NCBI GenBank assembly: GCA_017643645.1
Contig: JAEPNB010000003.1
Location: 62,001-126,000, forward strand
DNA: 64,000 nt
Direction: 5' to 3'
From: Balneola sp.
GTDB taxonomy: Bacteria; Bacteroidota; Rhodothermia; Balneolales; Balneolaceae
A program made the position numbers and the translations under genes. Shown one piece after another: positions 9,111-18,511 of the stretch (position 1 is the first letter of the stretch; each line of letters starts with the position of its first letter). Under the pieces are notes generated by a model. The model worked only from the letters and a program-made list of their open reading frames with translations. It ran no database searches and was not told where the DNA came from.

Positions 9111-10259
9111 TTATTTTGTAGTTAAGACTTCAACCAATGTAGCTAAATCATTTGAATCATTATATATATTCGGAGATACTCTGATCGCATCTCCTCTGTA
9201 AGAAACAATGATATTTGCGTCCAGAAGCTTTGATTTCAGTTTATCCATCTGATGGTGCTCAGCAAGTCGGATTCCAAATAAGTTTGAGGCACGATATTTT
9301 GTTTCCTCAATTTTAAACCCAAAATTTCTTAAAACTGAAATCGGATTATCAACCAAATCAATTAAATACTGTTGAATATTTTCGGGCTTCCACTCGTTTA
9401 ATTTTTTAAGGGCTTCCAGCATCATTGGTACTAAGATAAAATTGCTGTGTTCTCCAACTTCATATCGCAATGCACCCGGTTGATAGTTTTCATTATAGTT
9501 CACAAGATTTGAAAAATTCTCACTTTCGAATCGGTTTATCCAACTTTGTTCAATTGGGCTTCCATTGCTTAATACAGAACCATAATAAGCCATCCCAATA
9601 CTATATGGACCCATCAAAGATTTATATCCTGCTGCCACAAGTGCATCAGGTTTTAATTGTTGGATATCAAAAGGGACAGCTCCTAACGATTGAGTGGCGT
9701 CAACAGCTAACCAAGCATCTACTTCATAAGTTTTTTGTCTGATAGATCTCAGATCAAAAATAGTACCGTCTGCCCAATGAATATGTCCACACGCAACGAG
9801 TTTAGTTTTTTCATTTATAGTTTTTAATATCTGATCATTCCAAGTTTTTCCTCTATCCTGAATCTCGTTAGGAGGTGCAATAGTAATTATTTCAGCTTCT
9901 GCTTTTTGTGCAACTTCCATCCAGGGATATACATTGCTTGGGAATTGCTCACCTACTACAATTATGTTATCACCTTTCTTCAGCTTTAAATTCTTAGCAA
10001 CATTTGCCATTCCATAAGAAACAGAGGGAATGATGACGCAATTCTCAGATTTGTGACAATTTATTAATTGAGCGAATTCTTTTCTTAAAATGTCTGATTC
10101 AGTGAAGAAATCCTGACCTGAAATGTGATTAGGCTGCCTTTTCTTTTGTATTCCAATTATACCGGCTTCCTCAACACAATGCATAAGTGGAGACATATAT
10201 GCGCAATTCAGATAAGTGACATCGGAACTGAGATTAAACTCTTTTTTCTTACAATCCAT
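9111..10259 (-). CDS. Class-V aminotransferase (cytoplasmic)
   Basis: A 382-residue PLP enzyme of the class-V fold: N-terminal VTYLNCAYMSPL, PLP-contacting ACGHIHWADGT and LAVDATQSLGAVP, and the likely PLP lysine in AAGYKSLMGPYSIG. No signal peptide is seen, unlike its downstream partner at 7850, which it resembles in motif order. It is the first gene of this two-gene minus-strand operon, so the promoter should lie in the 173-base gap shared with the divergent GNAT gene. Substrate unknown; selenocysteine lyase/cysteine desulfurase-type chemistry is possible. Confidence 0.82.
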   Translation of the reverse strand: MDCKKKEFNLSSDVTYLNCAYMSPLMHCVEEAGIIGIQKKRQPNHISGQDFFTESDILRKEFAQLINCHKSENCVIIPSVSYGMANVAKNLKLKKGDNIIVVGEQFPSNVYPWMEVAQKAEAEIITIAPPNEIQDRGKTWNDQILKTINEKTKLVACGHIHWADGTIFDLRSIRQKTYEVDAWLAVDATQSLGAVPFDIQQLKPDALVAAGYKSLMGPYSIGMAYYGSVLSNGSPIEQSWINRFESENFSNLVNYNENYQPGALRYEVGEHSNFILVPMMLEALKKLNEWKPENIQQYLIDLVDNPISVLRNFGFKIEETKYRASNLFGIRLAEHHQMDKLKSKLLDANIIVSYRGDAIRVSPNIYNDSNDLATLVEVLTTK

Positions 10260-10432
10260 GAAGCTGTTTTTTGATTAAATATAAATTTTGTGTTCTGTTC
10301 ATAGAGTAGAATTTATTTTAGAAAGGAATAGTTAAAATTTTAAAACGATTAAATAACTTATGGTTTTAAGTGCCCTTTTAACAAAAACTATTGTACTATT
10401 AAGAGTATCTTAGTCATGATTTATTAGAGAAG

Positions 10433-10915
10433 ATGATAATTAGAGAAGCGAATACAAAAGATATTTCTGAAATCCTGAAATTAAATGAGACGGAAGTACC
10501 TCATGTTGGGAGTATCAGAAGAAAAGACTTTCTGAAATTTCTGGAAATAGCTTCCAACTTTATTGTAATGGATATCGAAGGAGAAATTGCCGGGTTTATG
10601 ATCTCTCTAAGAGAAGGAGGTGATTACGGAAGTGTAAACTACAAGTTCTTTAATAATCATTACAAAAAATTCGAGTATGTAGATCGTATAGTGATCAAAG
10701 AAGAATTTAAGGGTAAAGGGCTGGGAAGAAAACTATATGAATTTCTGTTTGATAATAATGAAACACATTTAGTTTGTTGCGAAGTTAACTTAAAACCTGA
10801 AAACCCTGACTCCATGGCGTTTCATGAGAAGTTAGGATTTAAAGAAAAAAGTAAGATGATAACAGATGATGGTAAAAAAATGGTAAGCATGTTGGTAAGA
10901 AACCAGAATTCTTAA
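10433..10915 (+). CDS. GNAT-family N-acetyltransferase
   Basis: A 160-residue GNAT protein that should transfer acetyl from acetyl-CoA to an amine. It opens with IREANTKDISEILKLNE, has the acetyl-CoA binding motif A (RIVIKEEFKGKGLGRKLYEF, around residues 82-101) and the motif B tail FHEKLGFKEKSKM. The substrate is not predictable. It is divergent from the aminotransferase pair and convergent with thrC (10-base gap). Confidence 0.85.
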   Translation: MIIREANTKDISEILKLNETEVPHVGSIRRKDFLKFLEIASNFIVMDIEGEIAGFMISLREGGDYGSVNYKFFNNHYKKFEYVDRIVIKEEFKGKGLGRKLYEFLFDNNETHLVCCEVNLKPENPDSMAFHEKLGFKEKSKMITDDGKKMVSMLVRNQNS

Positions 10916-10925
10916 TGTTTCAATA

Positions 10926-12212
10926 TTATCCGAAAAGAAAGCTTTTAAATTCCTTAAAATTATTGCTCATAGTATTACTCTTTTTTGGCTTACTCATTAG
11001 CTCTGAGACAAAATCAGGTTGAGATAGAGGTTTTTCTAATGCTTTTTCAACCGTAGATACAAACTTGCAATAATGAGCAGTCTCTAAAAATATTCCATCC
11101 TCATCAGCAGTCATTATATCTTTTAATGCTTGGTAGCCAATGGCACCATGAGGATCAGTAATATATGCGTTTTGATCAAAGCAGCTTTTGATAGTTTCCA
11201 GAGTTTGAGCATCATCCATTGAAAAGCCTTTAACTACACTTTGTAGCTCTGCATGATTTCCATTTACAAGTTCCATTAGTCTTGGATAATTGCTTGGATC
11301 ACTAACATCCATAGCATTCGACAAAGTGGGAATAGTTTTTAATGGTTTATACTGCTCTGTAGTTAAAAATCTGGGAATCACATCATTTTGATTTGATGCT
11401 GCTATAAAATGTTTTACCGGCAATCCCATTCTATGAGCCAATAATCCTGCAGATAGATTACCATAGTTCCCTGAAGGCACAGAAAATACCAGATTATCCC
11501 GATTTTGTAACTGCTTAAATGCTTCAAAATAATAAATAGATTGAGGTAGCCAGCGAGCAATATTTATTGAGTTAGCGGAACTGAGGTTTAGAGTTTCATT
11601 TAGTTCTTTATCTAAAAAAGCTTGTTTTACCATATTTTGGCAATCATCAAAAGTACCATCTATTTCAATTGCTGTAATATTTTTACCAAGAGTGGTTAGT
11701 TGCTTTTCCTGTAATTCGCTAACCTTGCCACTGGGATATAGAATCACAACATTGACACCATCAACATCATAAAAACCCGAAGCAACAGCTCCACCTGTAT
11801 CGCCTGAAGTTGCAACAAGAATGGTGACTTGCTGACTACCAGATTCATTGAAATAAGCCAAACAGCGAGCTAAAAATCGAGCTCCAATATCTTTAAACGC
11901 ATAAGTTGGTCCATGAAATAATTCCAGACTATAGATCCCGTTTTCAACTTTCTTTAAAGGAACATCAAAGTTAAAAGCCTCTTCTGTTATATTCTTGAGT
12001 TTGGATTTTGGAATATCCTCATGAGTAAAAGGAGTGAGTATCTTGTAACCAATTTCAGAAAGGGTATATGAATTCAACTCCTTAAAAAAATCACTTTCCA
12101 AAGTTGGGATTTTTTCAGGAAAATAAAGCCCACGATCAGATGGGAGACTATGAATAACCGCTTCTTTAAAAGATAGGGGAGCTACTTTTTTATTCGTTGA
12201 ATAGAATTTCAT
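10926..12212 (-). CDS. thrC: Threonine synthase
   Basis: A 428-residue PLP enzyme converting O-phosphohomoserine to threonine. It has the class-II ThrC N-terminus (MKFYSTNKKVAPLSFKEAV, LPSDRGLYFPEKIP), the PLP lysine in GPTYAFKDIGARFL (about residue 108), ATSGDTGGAVASGF and SGNYGNLSAG. Its start overlaps the thrB stop by four bases, so the two are translationally coupled. It is the last gene of the ilv-thr operon. A second threonine-synthase-like gene is present at 51330; this one is the canonical enzyme by context. Confidence 0.96.
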   Translation of the reverse strand: MKFYSTNKKVAPLSFKEAVIHSLPSDRGLYFPEKIPTLESDFFKELNSYTLSEIGYKILTPFTHEDIPKSKLKNITEEAFNFDVPLKKVENGIYSLELFHGPTYAFKDIGARFLARCLAYFNESGSQQVTILVATSGDTGGAVASGFYDVDGVNVVILYPSGKVSELQEKQLTTLGKNITAIEIDGTFDDCQNMVKQAFLDKELNETLNLSSANSINIARWLPQSIYYFEAFKQLQNRDNLVFSVPSGNYGNLSAGLLAHRMGLPVKHFIAASNQNDVIPRFLTTEQYKPLKTIPTLSNAMDVSDPSNYPRLMELVNGNHAELQSVVKGFSMDDAQTLETIKSCFDQNAYITDPHGAIGYQALKDIMTADEDGIFLETAHYCKFVSTVEKALEKPLSQPDFVSELMSKPKKSNTMSNNFKEFKSFLFG

Positions 12213-13129
12213 AAAATCTTACACCCTTCTGTATTTATTTTTGAAACGTGAAGTTTTATAGGAAGTCCAATTGAAGTATAAAAAGCTTCTACTTTGTCCA
12301 TGCAAGAATTAGCATAAAGTTGGTTTGTAAATAGTGAAAACATGGAAGGTCCTGAGCCTGAAATATTAAAACCGACAGACTGATTTTCTGACGCAATTTC
12401 TTTCACTTTATCATAACCCGGGATAAGTCGTTTACGAGCTGGTTCAGCAATACGATCTGTAATCGCTCTATTTAACAATTCATAATCTTTGGTATGTAGC
12501 GAATGAATTAATGCCGATATATTTCCCCATTGCTCACGGGCATCTTTTATTGAAAGCGTTGTTGGTAATAGTTCCTTTGCTTCTGCTGTTTTGATTTGAA
12601 CATCAGGAAAAATAATAAGGACAATAAGATCGTCTAAACCGGTAACACTAAAAATATCGAGAGGTTCATAACTTCTTACTGCTTGAAACCCTCCAAGAAG
12701 TGAGGGAGCTACATTATCTGCATGATAGCATTTTGAAGCTAAGGCTTCACCTTCTAAAGCATAGGGGAGAAGTTCTTTTGTTGTGAATGGATACCCTAAC
12801 AATGCATTAACAGCAAAAACGGAACCAGCCGCACTTGAAGCGCTGCTTCCGAGCCCACTTCCGGGACGAAACATTTTCTCAATAGTAATGTCGAAACCTT
12901 GAGTGGAGCCCAACTTAGTCAAAAAAGATTGAATGGCCACTCCGGCTACATTTTCTGAAGGCTCAACTGGTAATTCAGCACCTATAGAAGGCAGAAAATT
13001 TAATTTCTGATCGTTTCTTTTTGAAACAGTAATAATATCACCCAGTTCTTCAATAGCGAAGCCAAAAGTATCATACCCTGGACCAACATTAGCTACTGAA
13101 GCAGGTGCAAAAACTTTTATTTCATTCAT
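12209..13129 (-). CDS. thrB: Homoserine kinase
   Basis: A 306-residue GHMP-family kinase that phosphorylates homoserine. It has the N-terminal VFAPASVANVGPGYDTFGFA, the ATP loop RPGSGLGSSASSAAGS (about residues 86-101) and the C-terminal GFNISGSGPSMFSLF. It overlaps thrA by one base and thrC by four, giving strict thrA-thrB-thrC coupling as in the E. coli operon. Confidence 0.96.
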   Translation of the reverse strand: MNEIKVFAPASVANVGPGYDTFGFAIEELGDIITVSKRNDQKLNFLPSIGAELPVEPSENVAGVAIQSFLTKLGSTQGFDITIEKMFRPGSGLGSSASSAAGSVFAVNALLGYPFTTKELLPYALEGEALASKCYHADNVAPSLLGGFQAVRSYEPLDIFSVTGLDDLIVLIIFPDVQIKTAEAKELLPTTLSIKDAREQWGNISALIHSLHTKDYELLNRAITDRIAEPARKRLIPGYDKVKEIASENQSVGFNISGSGPSMFSLFTNQLYANSCMDKVEAFYTSIGLPIKLHVSKINTEGCKIL

Positions 13130-15561
13130 TATAAATCAGATTGGGAAATTCGGAGGACATCAGCAAAAATTCCTGAAGCTGTTACATCTGCTCCTGCTCC
13201 CGCGCCCTTAATTACCATTGGTTGTTCTTTATATCTGTTAGTGTAAAATAAAACGATATTATCTTTACCGTCTAAATTATAAAAAGGATGACTGGTTTCA
13301 ATAGCTTTTAATTTTACCGAACCCTTTCCATCTTTGTATGTTGCTACAACCTTGAGGCGGGTATTATTTAATTGGGCATTTCTGTACAGATTTAAGAAAT
13401 GATCCTCTTCTTTCTCAACCTGAGTGTAAAAATCATCAAGCGATGTAGTTTTGAGGCAACTTTCAGGTAAAAATGATTCGAAGACAATGTCTTCATACTC
13501 AAATTGATAGCCACTTTCCCTGATCAAGATCAGAATTTTTCGTTTTACATCTGAACCAAACAGGTCGAGCCGGGGATCCGGTTCTGTGTAGCCCAATTTT
13601 TTTGCTTTTTTAATGACATCAACAAACTTTGTAGACCCGTTGTACTCATTGAATAAATAAACTAAAGTTCCTGAAAGCACAGCTTCAATTTGATTTACCT
13701 GATCACCACTCCGAACGAGGTCATTCAGCGTTGACAAGACAGGCAACCCTGCACAAACATTTGTTTCAAAATAGAATTTACTACCAAATTTCTTACTGGA
13801 TGCTTTCAAAGAAAGATAATCCGTATATGAGCCGGTAGCAGCAATCTTGTTCGGAGTTACAACCGAAATGCTTTTCTGCAGGATTTGCTGATACAATGAA
13901 GCTATATTTTCAGATGCTGTTATATCAATAAAAATGCTGTTTCGTAGGTTCATAGAATACATACTTTTGAGAAATTCATTTTCCGAATATGTATCGCCTG
14001 TATTTAATACAGATTCCCATTTTGATAAGGGAATTCCATTTTTATTGAACTTCATTTTTCTTGAATTAGCAATACCAATAATTTTAATATTGAGTTGATG
14101 ATTCACTTTTAAAAAAGAGAATTGCTGGGACAGTTGATCAATAAAAGCTTTACCAACATTACCTGTACCAATTATAAACAGGTTTATACGTCGCGTTACA
14201 TATTGGAAAAAACTTTCATGCAGTACATTAAGGGCTTTATCTAGATCAGTTTGGTTAATTACAGCTGAGATATTTCGTTCAGAAGAACCCTGAGCAATTG
14301 CTTTTATGCTTACACCATTTTTGCCAAGTACATTAAACATTTGGCCACTTACGCCAACTTGATTTCTCATGTTCGAGCCAACAAGGGCAAGAATAGATAA
14401 ACCATTTTCAACTTCTATGGGATCGATCTTTTTAGATCTAATTGATTCACTGAATTCATCAGTAAGTACCATTTCAGCTTTCTTAGCGTCTTTTACATCA
14501 ATGGAAACACTTATTGAATGTTCTGAACTGGATTGGGTGATAAGAATAACATTTATCTTTGCAAGAGAGAGAGCTTTAAATAGTCGGGAAGAAAACCGGG
14601 GAATACCTACCATACTGCTACCACTTAGTGTAACCAGAGACACAGATTTTATACTAGAAATGCCTCGGATCAGTTCTTTGTTTTCATCCCATTCTTTGGT
14701 TATTAGAGTTCCATGATGATCAGGATTAAAAGTATTCTTTATCCTGATAGGAATGCCTTTACTAAGAGCAGGGTGGATACTCGGTGGATATATAACTTTC
14801 GCTCCAAAATGAGAGAGCTCCATGGCTTCTTCATAAGAAACATGTTCGATGACTTTTGAATTTTTTACGATTCTTGGATCTGCTGTCATTAATCCATCTA
14901 CATCAGTCCATATCTCAAACTCATCAACATCTAATGCCGCGGCCAGTATTGCTGCAGTGTAATCTGATCCGCCTCTTCCCAAAGTTGTTGTTACTGAATC
15001 GTTAGTGGAAGCTATAAAACCGGGAAAGAGGTTTATTCTTTTGAATAAGTTCTTAGCTTCTTTGATCCGTTTGTTTGTTTCAGTGAATTCTACATTGGCA
15101 TTTCCGAAATTATCATCGGTTTTTATAATAAAACGGCTATCAAATAATTGAATGTCCAACCCCTGAACTTTAAAAAAGTCGTTTATTATCAGTGAAGAAA
15201 GGCGTTCTCCTATACTTAAAATATAGTCAAAACTACGAGGGGTAAGTTCTTTAATAAGTTCAACACCTTTGCAAATTTCTTGTAATTCAAGGATAATTTG
15301 ATGGAAGTTTTCATCCGGTTTCTTTCCGGTCAGGCTTAGGTACAATTCTTTATGCAGTGTTACTAATTTAGATAACAAAACTTCATAACGTTCATCTGCC
15401 TTAGTGGCTAACTCGCCGATTTTTACTAATTGATCAGTAACACCACCTACAGCAGAAGTTATAATAACAACTTGTTTTTTTTGCCTGCTGATAATTTCAG
15501 CAACTTTTCTGATTGCATTTTCGGAGCCAACAGATGTGCCGCCAAACTTTAATATTTTCAT
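13129..15561 (-). CDS. thrA: Bifunctional aspartokinase / homoserine dehydrogenase
   Basis: The 810-residue fused enzyme catalyses the first and third steps of threonine synthesis. Aspartokinase covers residues 1 to about 295 (MKILKFGGTSVGS, TTLGRGGSDYTAA, EIWTDVDGLMTADPRIV), followed by tandem ACT domains to about residue 455, the usual site of threonine feedback. Homoserine dehydrogenase starts near 463 with the NAD(P) motif IIGTGNVGKAF and contains EAVLSGTLVYLFNEY and GYTEPDPRLDLFGSDVKRK. It ends in GAGAGADVTASGIFADVLRI. It lies 33 bases after ilvA. A separate monofunctional aspartokinase is encoded at 43911. Confidence 0.97.
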   Translation of the reverse strand: MKILKFGGTSVGSENAIRKVAEIISRQKKQVVIITSAVGGVTDQLVKIGELATKADERYEVLLSKLVTLHKELYLSLTGKKPDENFHQIILELQEICKGVELIKELTPRSFDYILSIGERLSSLIINDFFKVQGLDIQLFDSRFIIKTDDNFGNANVEFTETNKRIKEAKNLFKRINLFPGFIASTNDSVTTTLGRGGSDYTAAILAAALDVDEFEIWTDVDGLMTADPRIVKNSKVIEHVSYEEAMELSHFGAKVIYPPSIHPALSKGIPIRIKNTFNPDHHGTLITKEWDENKELIRGISSIKSVSLVTLSGSSMVGIPRFSSRLFKALSLAKINVILITQSSSEHSISVSIDVKDAKKAEMVLTDEFSESIRSKKIDPIEVENGLSILALVGSNMRNQVGVSGQMFNVLGKNGVSIKAIAQGSSERNISAVINQTDLDKALNVLHESFFQYVTRRINLFIIGTGNVGKAFIDQLSQQFSFLKVNHQLNIKIIGIANSRKMKFNKNGIPLSKWESVLNTGDTYSENEFLKSMYSMNLRNSIFIDITASENIASLYQQILQKSISVVTPNKIAATGSYTDYLSLKASSKKFGSKFYFETNVCAGLPVLSTLNDLVRSGDQVNQIEAVLSGTLVYLFNEYNGSTKFVDVIKKAKKLGYTEPDPRLDLFGSDVKRKILILIRESGYQFEYEDIVFESFLPESCLKTTSLDDFYTQVEKEEDHFLNLYRNAQLNNTRLKVVATYKDGKGSVKLKAIETSHPFYNLDGKDNIVLFYTNRYKEQPMVIKGAGAGADVTASGIFADVLRISQSDL

Positions 15562-15594
15562 TGATTAATTATTTAATGTAGCCATGATTCCAAG

Positions 15595-16851
15595 TTAGAT
15601 CATATAGCTAAACAGATCCGGTTTTTTATTAAGATACTCGCCAAAGAAATTTTTCAATTTCATTTTCTCTATCAAGGGTTCAAGGTCTTCTTTTGATTGT
15701 AGTTCTATACCAACCAAAGCGGGACCTTTTTCTCTTGATGTTTTCTTTGTGTATTCGAAATGAACTATATCATCATTTTGACCCAAAATTTCTTCTACAA
15801 ATTCTTTTAAAGCACCTGCTCTTTGAGGAAAACGAACAATGAAATAGTGCATTAGACCTTCGTAAAGCAGTGATCTCTCACGTATTTCTTCAGTTCTGGT
15901 AATATCGTTATTACCACCAGAAAGGATACACACTACATTTTTATCCTTAATCTCATCTTTAAATTTATCCAGAACAGCAACAGAAAGTGAACCGGCAGGT
16001 TCCAGTACAATACCATTTTCATTATACATTTGAATAATTATTGAACATAATTTTCCTTCATCTACTAAGGAAATTTCGTCCATATTATCTTTACAAATGG
16101 GAAAGTTCAGTTCGCCTACTTTTTTTACAGAAGCTCCATCAACGAATTTATCTATATCCTTTAGTTCTTGTATTTGTCCATGTTTAAAAGTATTAAACAT
16201 GGCAGGTGCTCCTGTTGGTTCAACACCGATAATTTTTGTCTCCGGACTCAGAGCTTTAAACACACTTGAAACTCCTGATGAAAGTCCGCCACCTCCAACA
16301 GGAATAAATAGATAATCAATTTTAAAGTCTGTTTGGTCGCAAATTTCTAAGCCAACGGTTGCTTGTCCTTCAATTACTAGCTCATCATCAAAAGGATGTA
16401 CAAAGACCCCATTATTTTTTTTGCAGAATGTTTTTGCCAACAATGAAGAATCATCAAAAGTATCTCCATCAATAATCACCTCAACCATTTCTTTTCCAAA
16501 CATTTTCACCTGCCGAATCTTTTGCTTAGGAGTGGTTGCAGGCATAAATATTACACCTTTAATTCCGAGCTTATAGCAGGATAGTGCAACACCCTGGGCA
16601 TGATTACCGGCACTTGCACAAACAACACTTCGATCAGTGTCTTTTATTGAGTTTATCTTATTAAATGCACCTCGGATTTTATAGGAACGTACTATTTGGG
16701 AATCTTCCCGCTTTAAATAAATATTCGAATTATATCTTTCTGAAAGAGAGAAACTTTGTTGTACAGGAGTTTTATATACAACAGATTTTAATGTCTCAGC
16801 GGCTTTTTCGATATTTTTTAAAGCAGGGTAGTAGGTTGTTTTAACTTTCAC
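15595..16851 (-). CDS. ilvA: Threonine dehydratase (threonine ammonia-lyase), short form
   Basis: A 418-residue PLP enzyme making 2-oxobutanoate for isoleucine synthesis. Key motifs: the PLP lysine in REDSQIVRSYKIRGAFNK (about residue 61), ASAGNHAQGVA, and PVGGGGLSSG. The C-terminal segment from about residue 330 (RFPQRAGALKEFVEEIL) is a single ACT-like regulatory domain, shorter than the double domain of E. coli IlvA, matching the type of about 410 residues found in Corynebacterium and Bacillus. Its place between ilvC and thrA joins threonine production to isoleucine production. Confidence 0.95.
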   Translation of the reverse strand: MKVKTTYYPALKNIEKAAETLKSVVYKTPVQQSFSLSERYNSNIYLKREDSQIVRSYKIRGAFNKINSIKDTDRSVVCASAGNHAQGVALSCYKLGIKGVIFMPATTPKQKIRQVKMFGKEMVEVIIDGDTFDDSSLLAKTFCKKNNGVFVHPFDDELVIEGQATVGLEICDQTDFKIDYLFIPVGGGGLSSGVSSVFKALSPETKIIGVEPTGAPAMFNTFKHGQIQELKDIDKFVDGASVKKVGELNFPICKDNMDEISLVDEGKLCSIIIQMYNENGIVLEPAGSLSVAVLDKFKDEIKDKNVVCILSGGNNDITRTEEIRERSLLYEGLMHYFIVRFPQRAGALKEFVEEILGQNDDIVHFEYTKKTSREKGPALVGIELQSKEDLEPLIEKMKLKNFFGEYLNKKPDLFSYMI

Positions 16852-16881
16852 AAATACGAGATTTGGTTTGTTCTACATTGA

Positions 16882-17928
16882 TCAATTATTCTCAGGACGC
16901 AGCGTTCTAACCGTTGATCCTGCTTGCCACATTTCAGACTCTCTGAGCTCTTTGAGTTCTTCTTCGAGTTTTTCTCTGTAATCGTCTTGGCTATTGGAAT
17001 CAATAGATCTTTGGGCTTCATTACCGACAGCTACTTCAGAGTAAAGCTCTTCAAAAACAGGTTTTGATGCATCCCGGAATTTTTTCCACCAGTCCAGAGC
17101 TCCTCTTTGTGCGGTAGTTGAACAATTAGCGTACATCCAATCCATTCCATTTTCTGCAACCAAAGGCATTAAAGATTGTGTTAATTCTTCAACAGTTTCG
17201 TTAAACGCTTCAGAAGGGGAGTGCCCATTTGATCGGAGTACTTCATATTGAGCTGCAAAAATACCTTGAATAGCTCCCATCAAAGTACCACGTTCACCAG
17301 TCAGGTCACTAAATACTTCTTTTCTAAAATCGGTTTGAAACAGATATCCCGAACCTACTCCAATTCCTAAAGCGGACACTTTTTCCTTAGCTTTACCTGT
17401 AGCGTCCTGAAAGATAGCATAGCTGGAATTGAGACCTCTGCCTTCAAGAAACATTCTTCTTAGCGACGTACCGGATCCTTTTGGAGCCACCAGAATTACA
17501 TCTACGTCATCAGGAGGGATAATGCCTGTCCGTTCTTTGTAAGTAATTCCGAAACCATGTGAAAAGTATAATGCTTTACCTTTGGTCAAATGCTTTTTAA
17601 CTGTGGGCCACAGTGAGATCTGTCCGGCATCGGATAATAAGTATTGTAGAATAGAACCTTTTTCACAGGCTTCTTCGATCTCAAAAAGTGTTTCGCCCGG
17701 AATCCACCCGTCGTTTTTTGCTTTATCCCATGTTTTGGAATTTTTTCTTTGCCCAACAATTACACTGAATCCATTGTCCCTGAGATTTAAAGCTTGGCCG
17801 GGGCCCTGAACTCCATATCCGATTACAGCTATAGTTTCATCTTTTAAAACCTCTTGCGCTTTTTTCAGAGGAAATTCTTCTCTGGTTATAACGTGTTCTT
17901 CAACTCCACCAAAATTTAAAAGTGCCAT
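16882..17928 (-). CDS. ilvC: Ketol-acid reductoisomerase, fungal (Ilv5)-like type
   Basis: A 348-residue NADPH-dependent enzyme of valine/isoleucine synthesis. The Rossmann motif is IAVIGYGVQGPGQALNLRDN. The catalytic part includes VAPKGSGTSLRR, NGHSPSEAFNETVEELTQS and MYANCSTTAQRGALDWW, and the protein ends in LRPENN. From memory these match mature yeast Ilv5 closely (same NGHSPSEAFNETVEE, RRGALDW, YREKLE and terminal RPEN patterns) and differ both from the short bacterial class I and the long duplicated E. coli class II. Gaps of 30-43 bases to its neighbours indicate one transcript. See the finding on its origin. Confidence 0.95.
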   Translation of the reverse strand: MALLNFGGVEEHVITREEFPLKKAQEVLKDETIAVIGYGVQGPGQALNLRDNGFSVIVGQRKNSKTWDKAKNDGWIPGETLFEIEEACEKGSILQYLLSDAGQISLWPTVKKHLTKGKALYFSHGFGITYKERTGIIPPDDVDVILVAPKGSGTSLRRMFLEGRGLNSSYAIFQDATGKAKEKVSALGIGVGSGYLFQTDFRKEVFSDLTGERGTLMGAIQGIFAAQYEVLRSNGHSPSEAFNETVEELTQSLMPLVAENGMDWMYANCSTTAQRGALDWWKKFRDASKPVFEELYSEVAVGNEAQRSIDSNSQDDYREKLEEELKELRESEMWQAGSTVRTLRPENN

Positions 17929-17971
17929 TTATTTATTGTTTGATTTGTTATTTGATATAGATTTTTTCGGT

Positions 17972-18511
17972 TTAACTCTTTGATAAAATTTGCTCAACAT
18001 ATTCTCCTATTCCATGCTCTTCTCTGGATACTGCAATACGTCCAGATCGCACAAACTCATTAATGCCAAATGGTATCAAATCGTCAAATAATGCTTTGGT
18101 TTCTCTACGGAAACCGGCTTTTTCAATAACCAGAAAGCCTTTTTCAATGGTTAAAAAGCGTGCATTATGTTGTCTTACAATCCGCTCTACTTCGATGCCA
18201 TTTGTCAATGATTTACTTGGGATCTTATAAAGAGCTACTTCCTGCTGAACCACTTCTTTATTTTTGTAGTAATCTGCTTTTAATACTTCAATTTGTTTTT
18301 CGATCTGCTTAACTATTTTTTCAACAGCTTCTTCAGTTTCTGTTACTGCGATTGTAAACCTGTGAATTCCATCTTTTTCACTTTCTGAAGCGGTGATGCT
18401 TTCAATATTCACTTTCCGCTTGGTAAAAATGATGGTAATACGATGGAGTAATCCAACATGATTTTCTGTATACGCCGTGATAGTAAATTCTTCTTTTTGC
18501 ATTCTTGTCAC
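17972..18511 (-). CDS. ilvN: Acetolactate synthase small (regulatory) subunit
   Basis: A 179-residue regulatory subunit. The N-terminal ACT domain (FTITAYTENHVGLLHRITIIFTKR, residues 8-80) should bind valine; the C-terminal half is the ALS_ss_C-type domain. The annotated GTG start at 18511 overlaps the ilvB stop in GTGA; an ATG at 18502 would give a 176-residue protein starting MQKEEFTIT. Both are compatible with coupling to ilvB. Confidence 0.93.
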   Translation of the reverse strand: MTRMQKEEFTITAYTENHVGLLHRITIIFTKRKVNIESITASESEKDGIHRFTIAVTETEEAVEKIVKQIEKQIEVLKADYYKNKEVVQQEVALYKIPSKSLTNGIEVERIVRQHNARFLTIEKGFLVIEKAGFRRETKALFDDLIPFGINEFVRSGRIAVSREEHGIGEYVEQILSKS

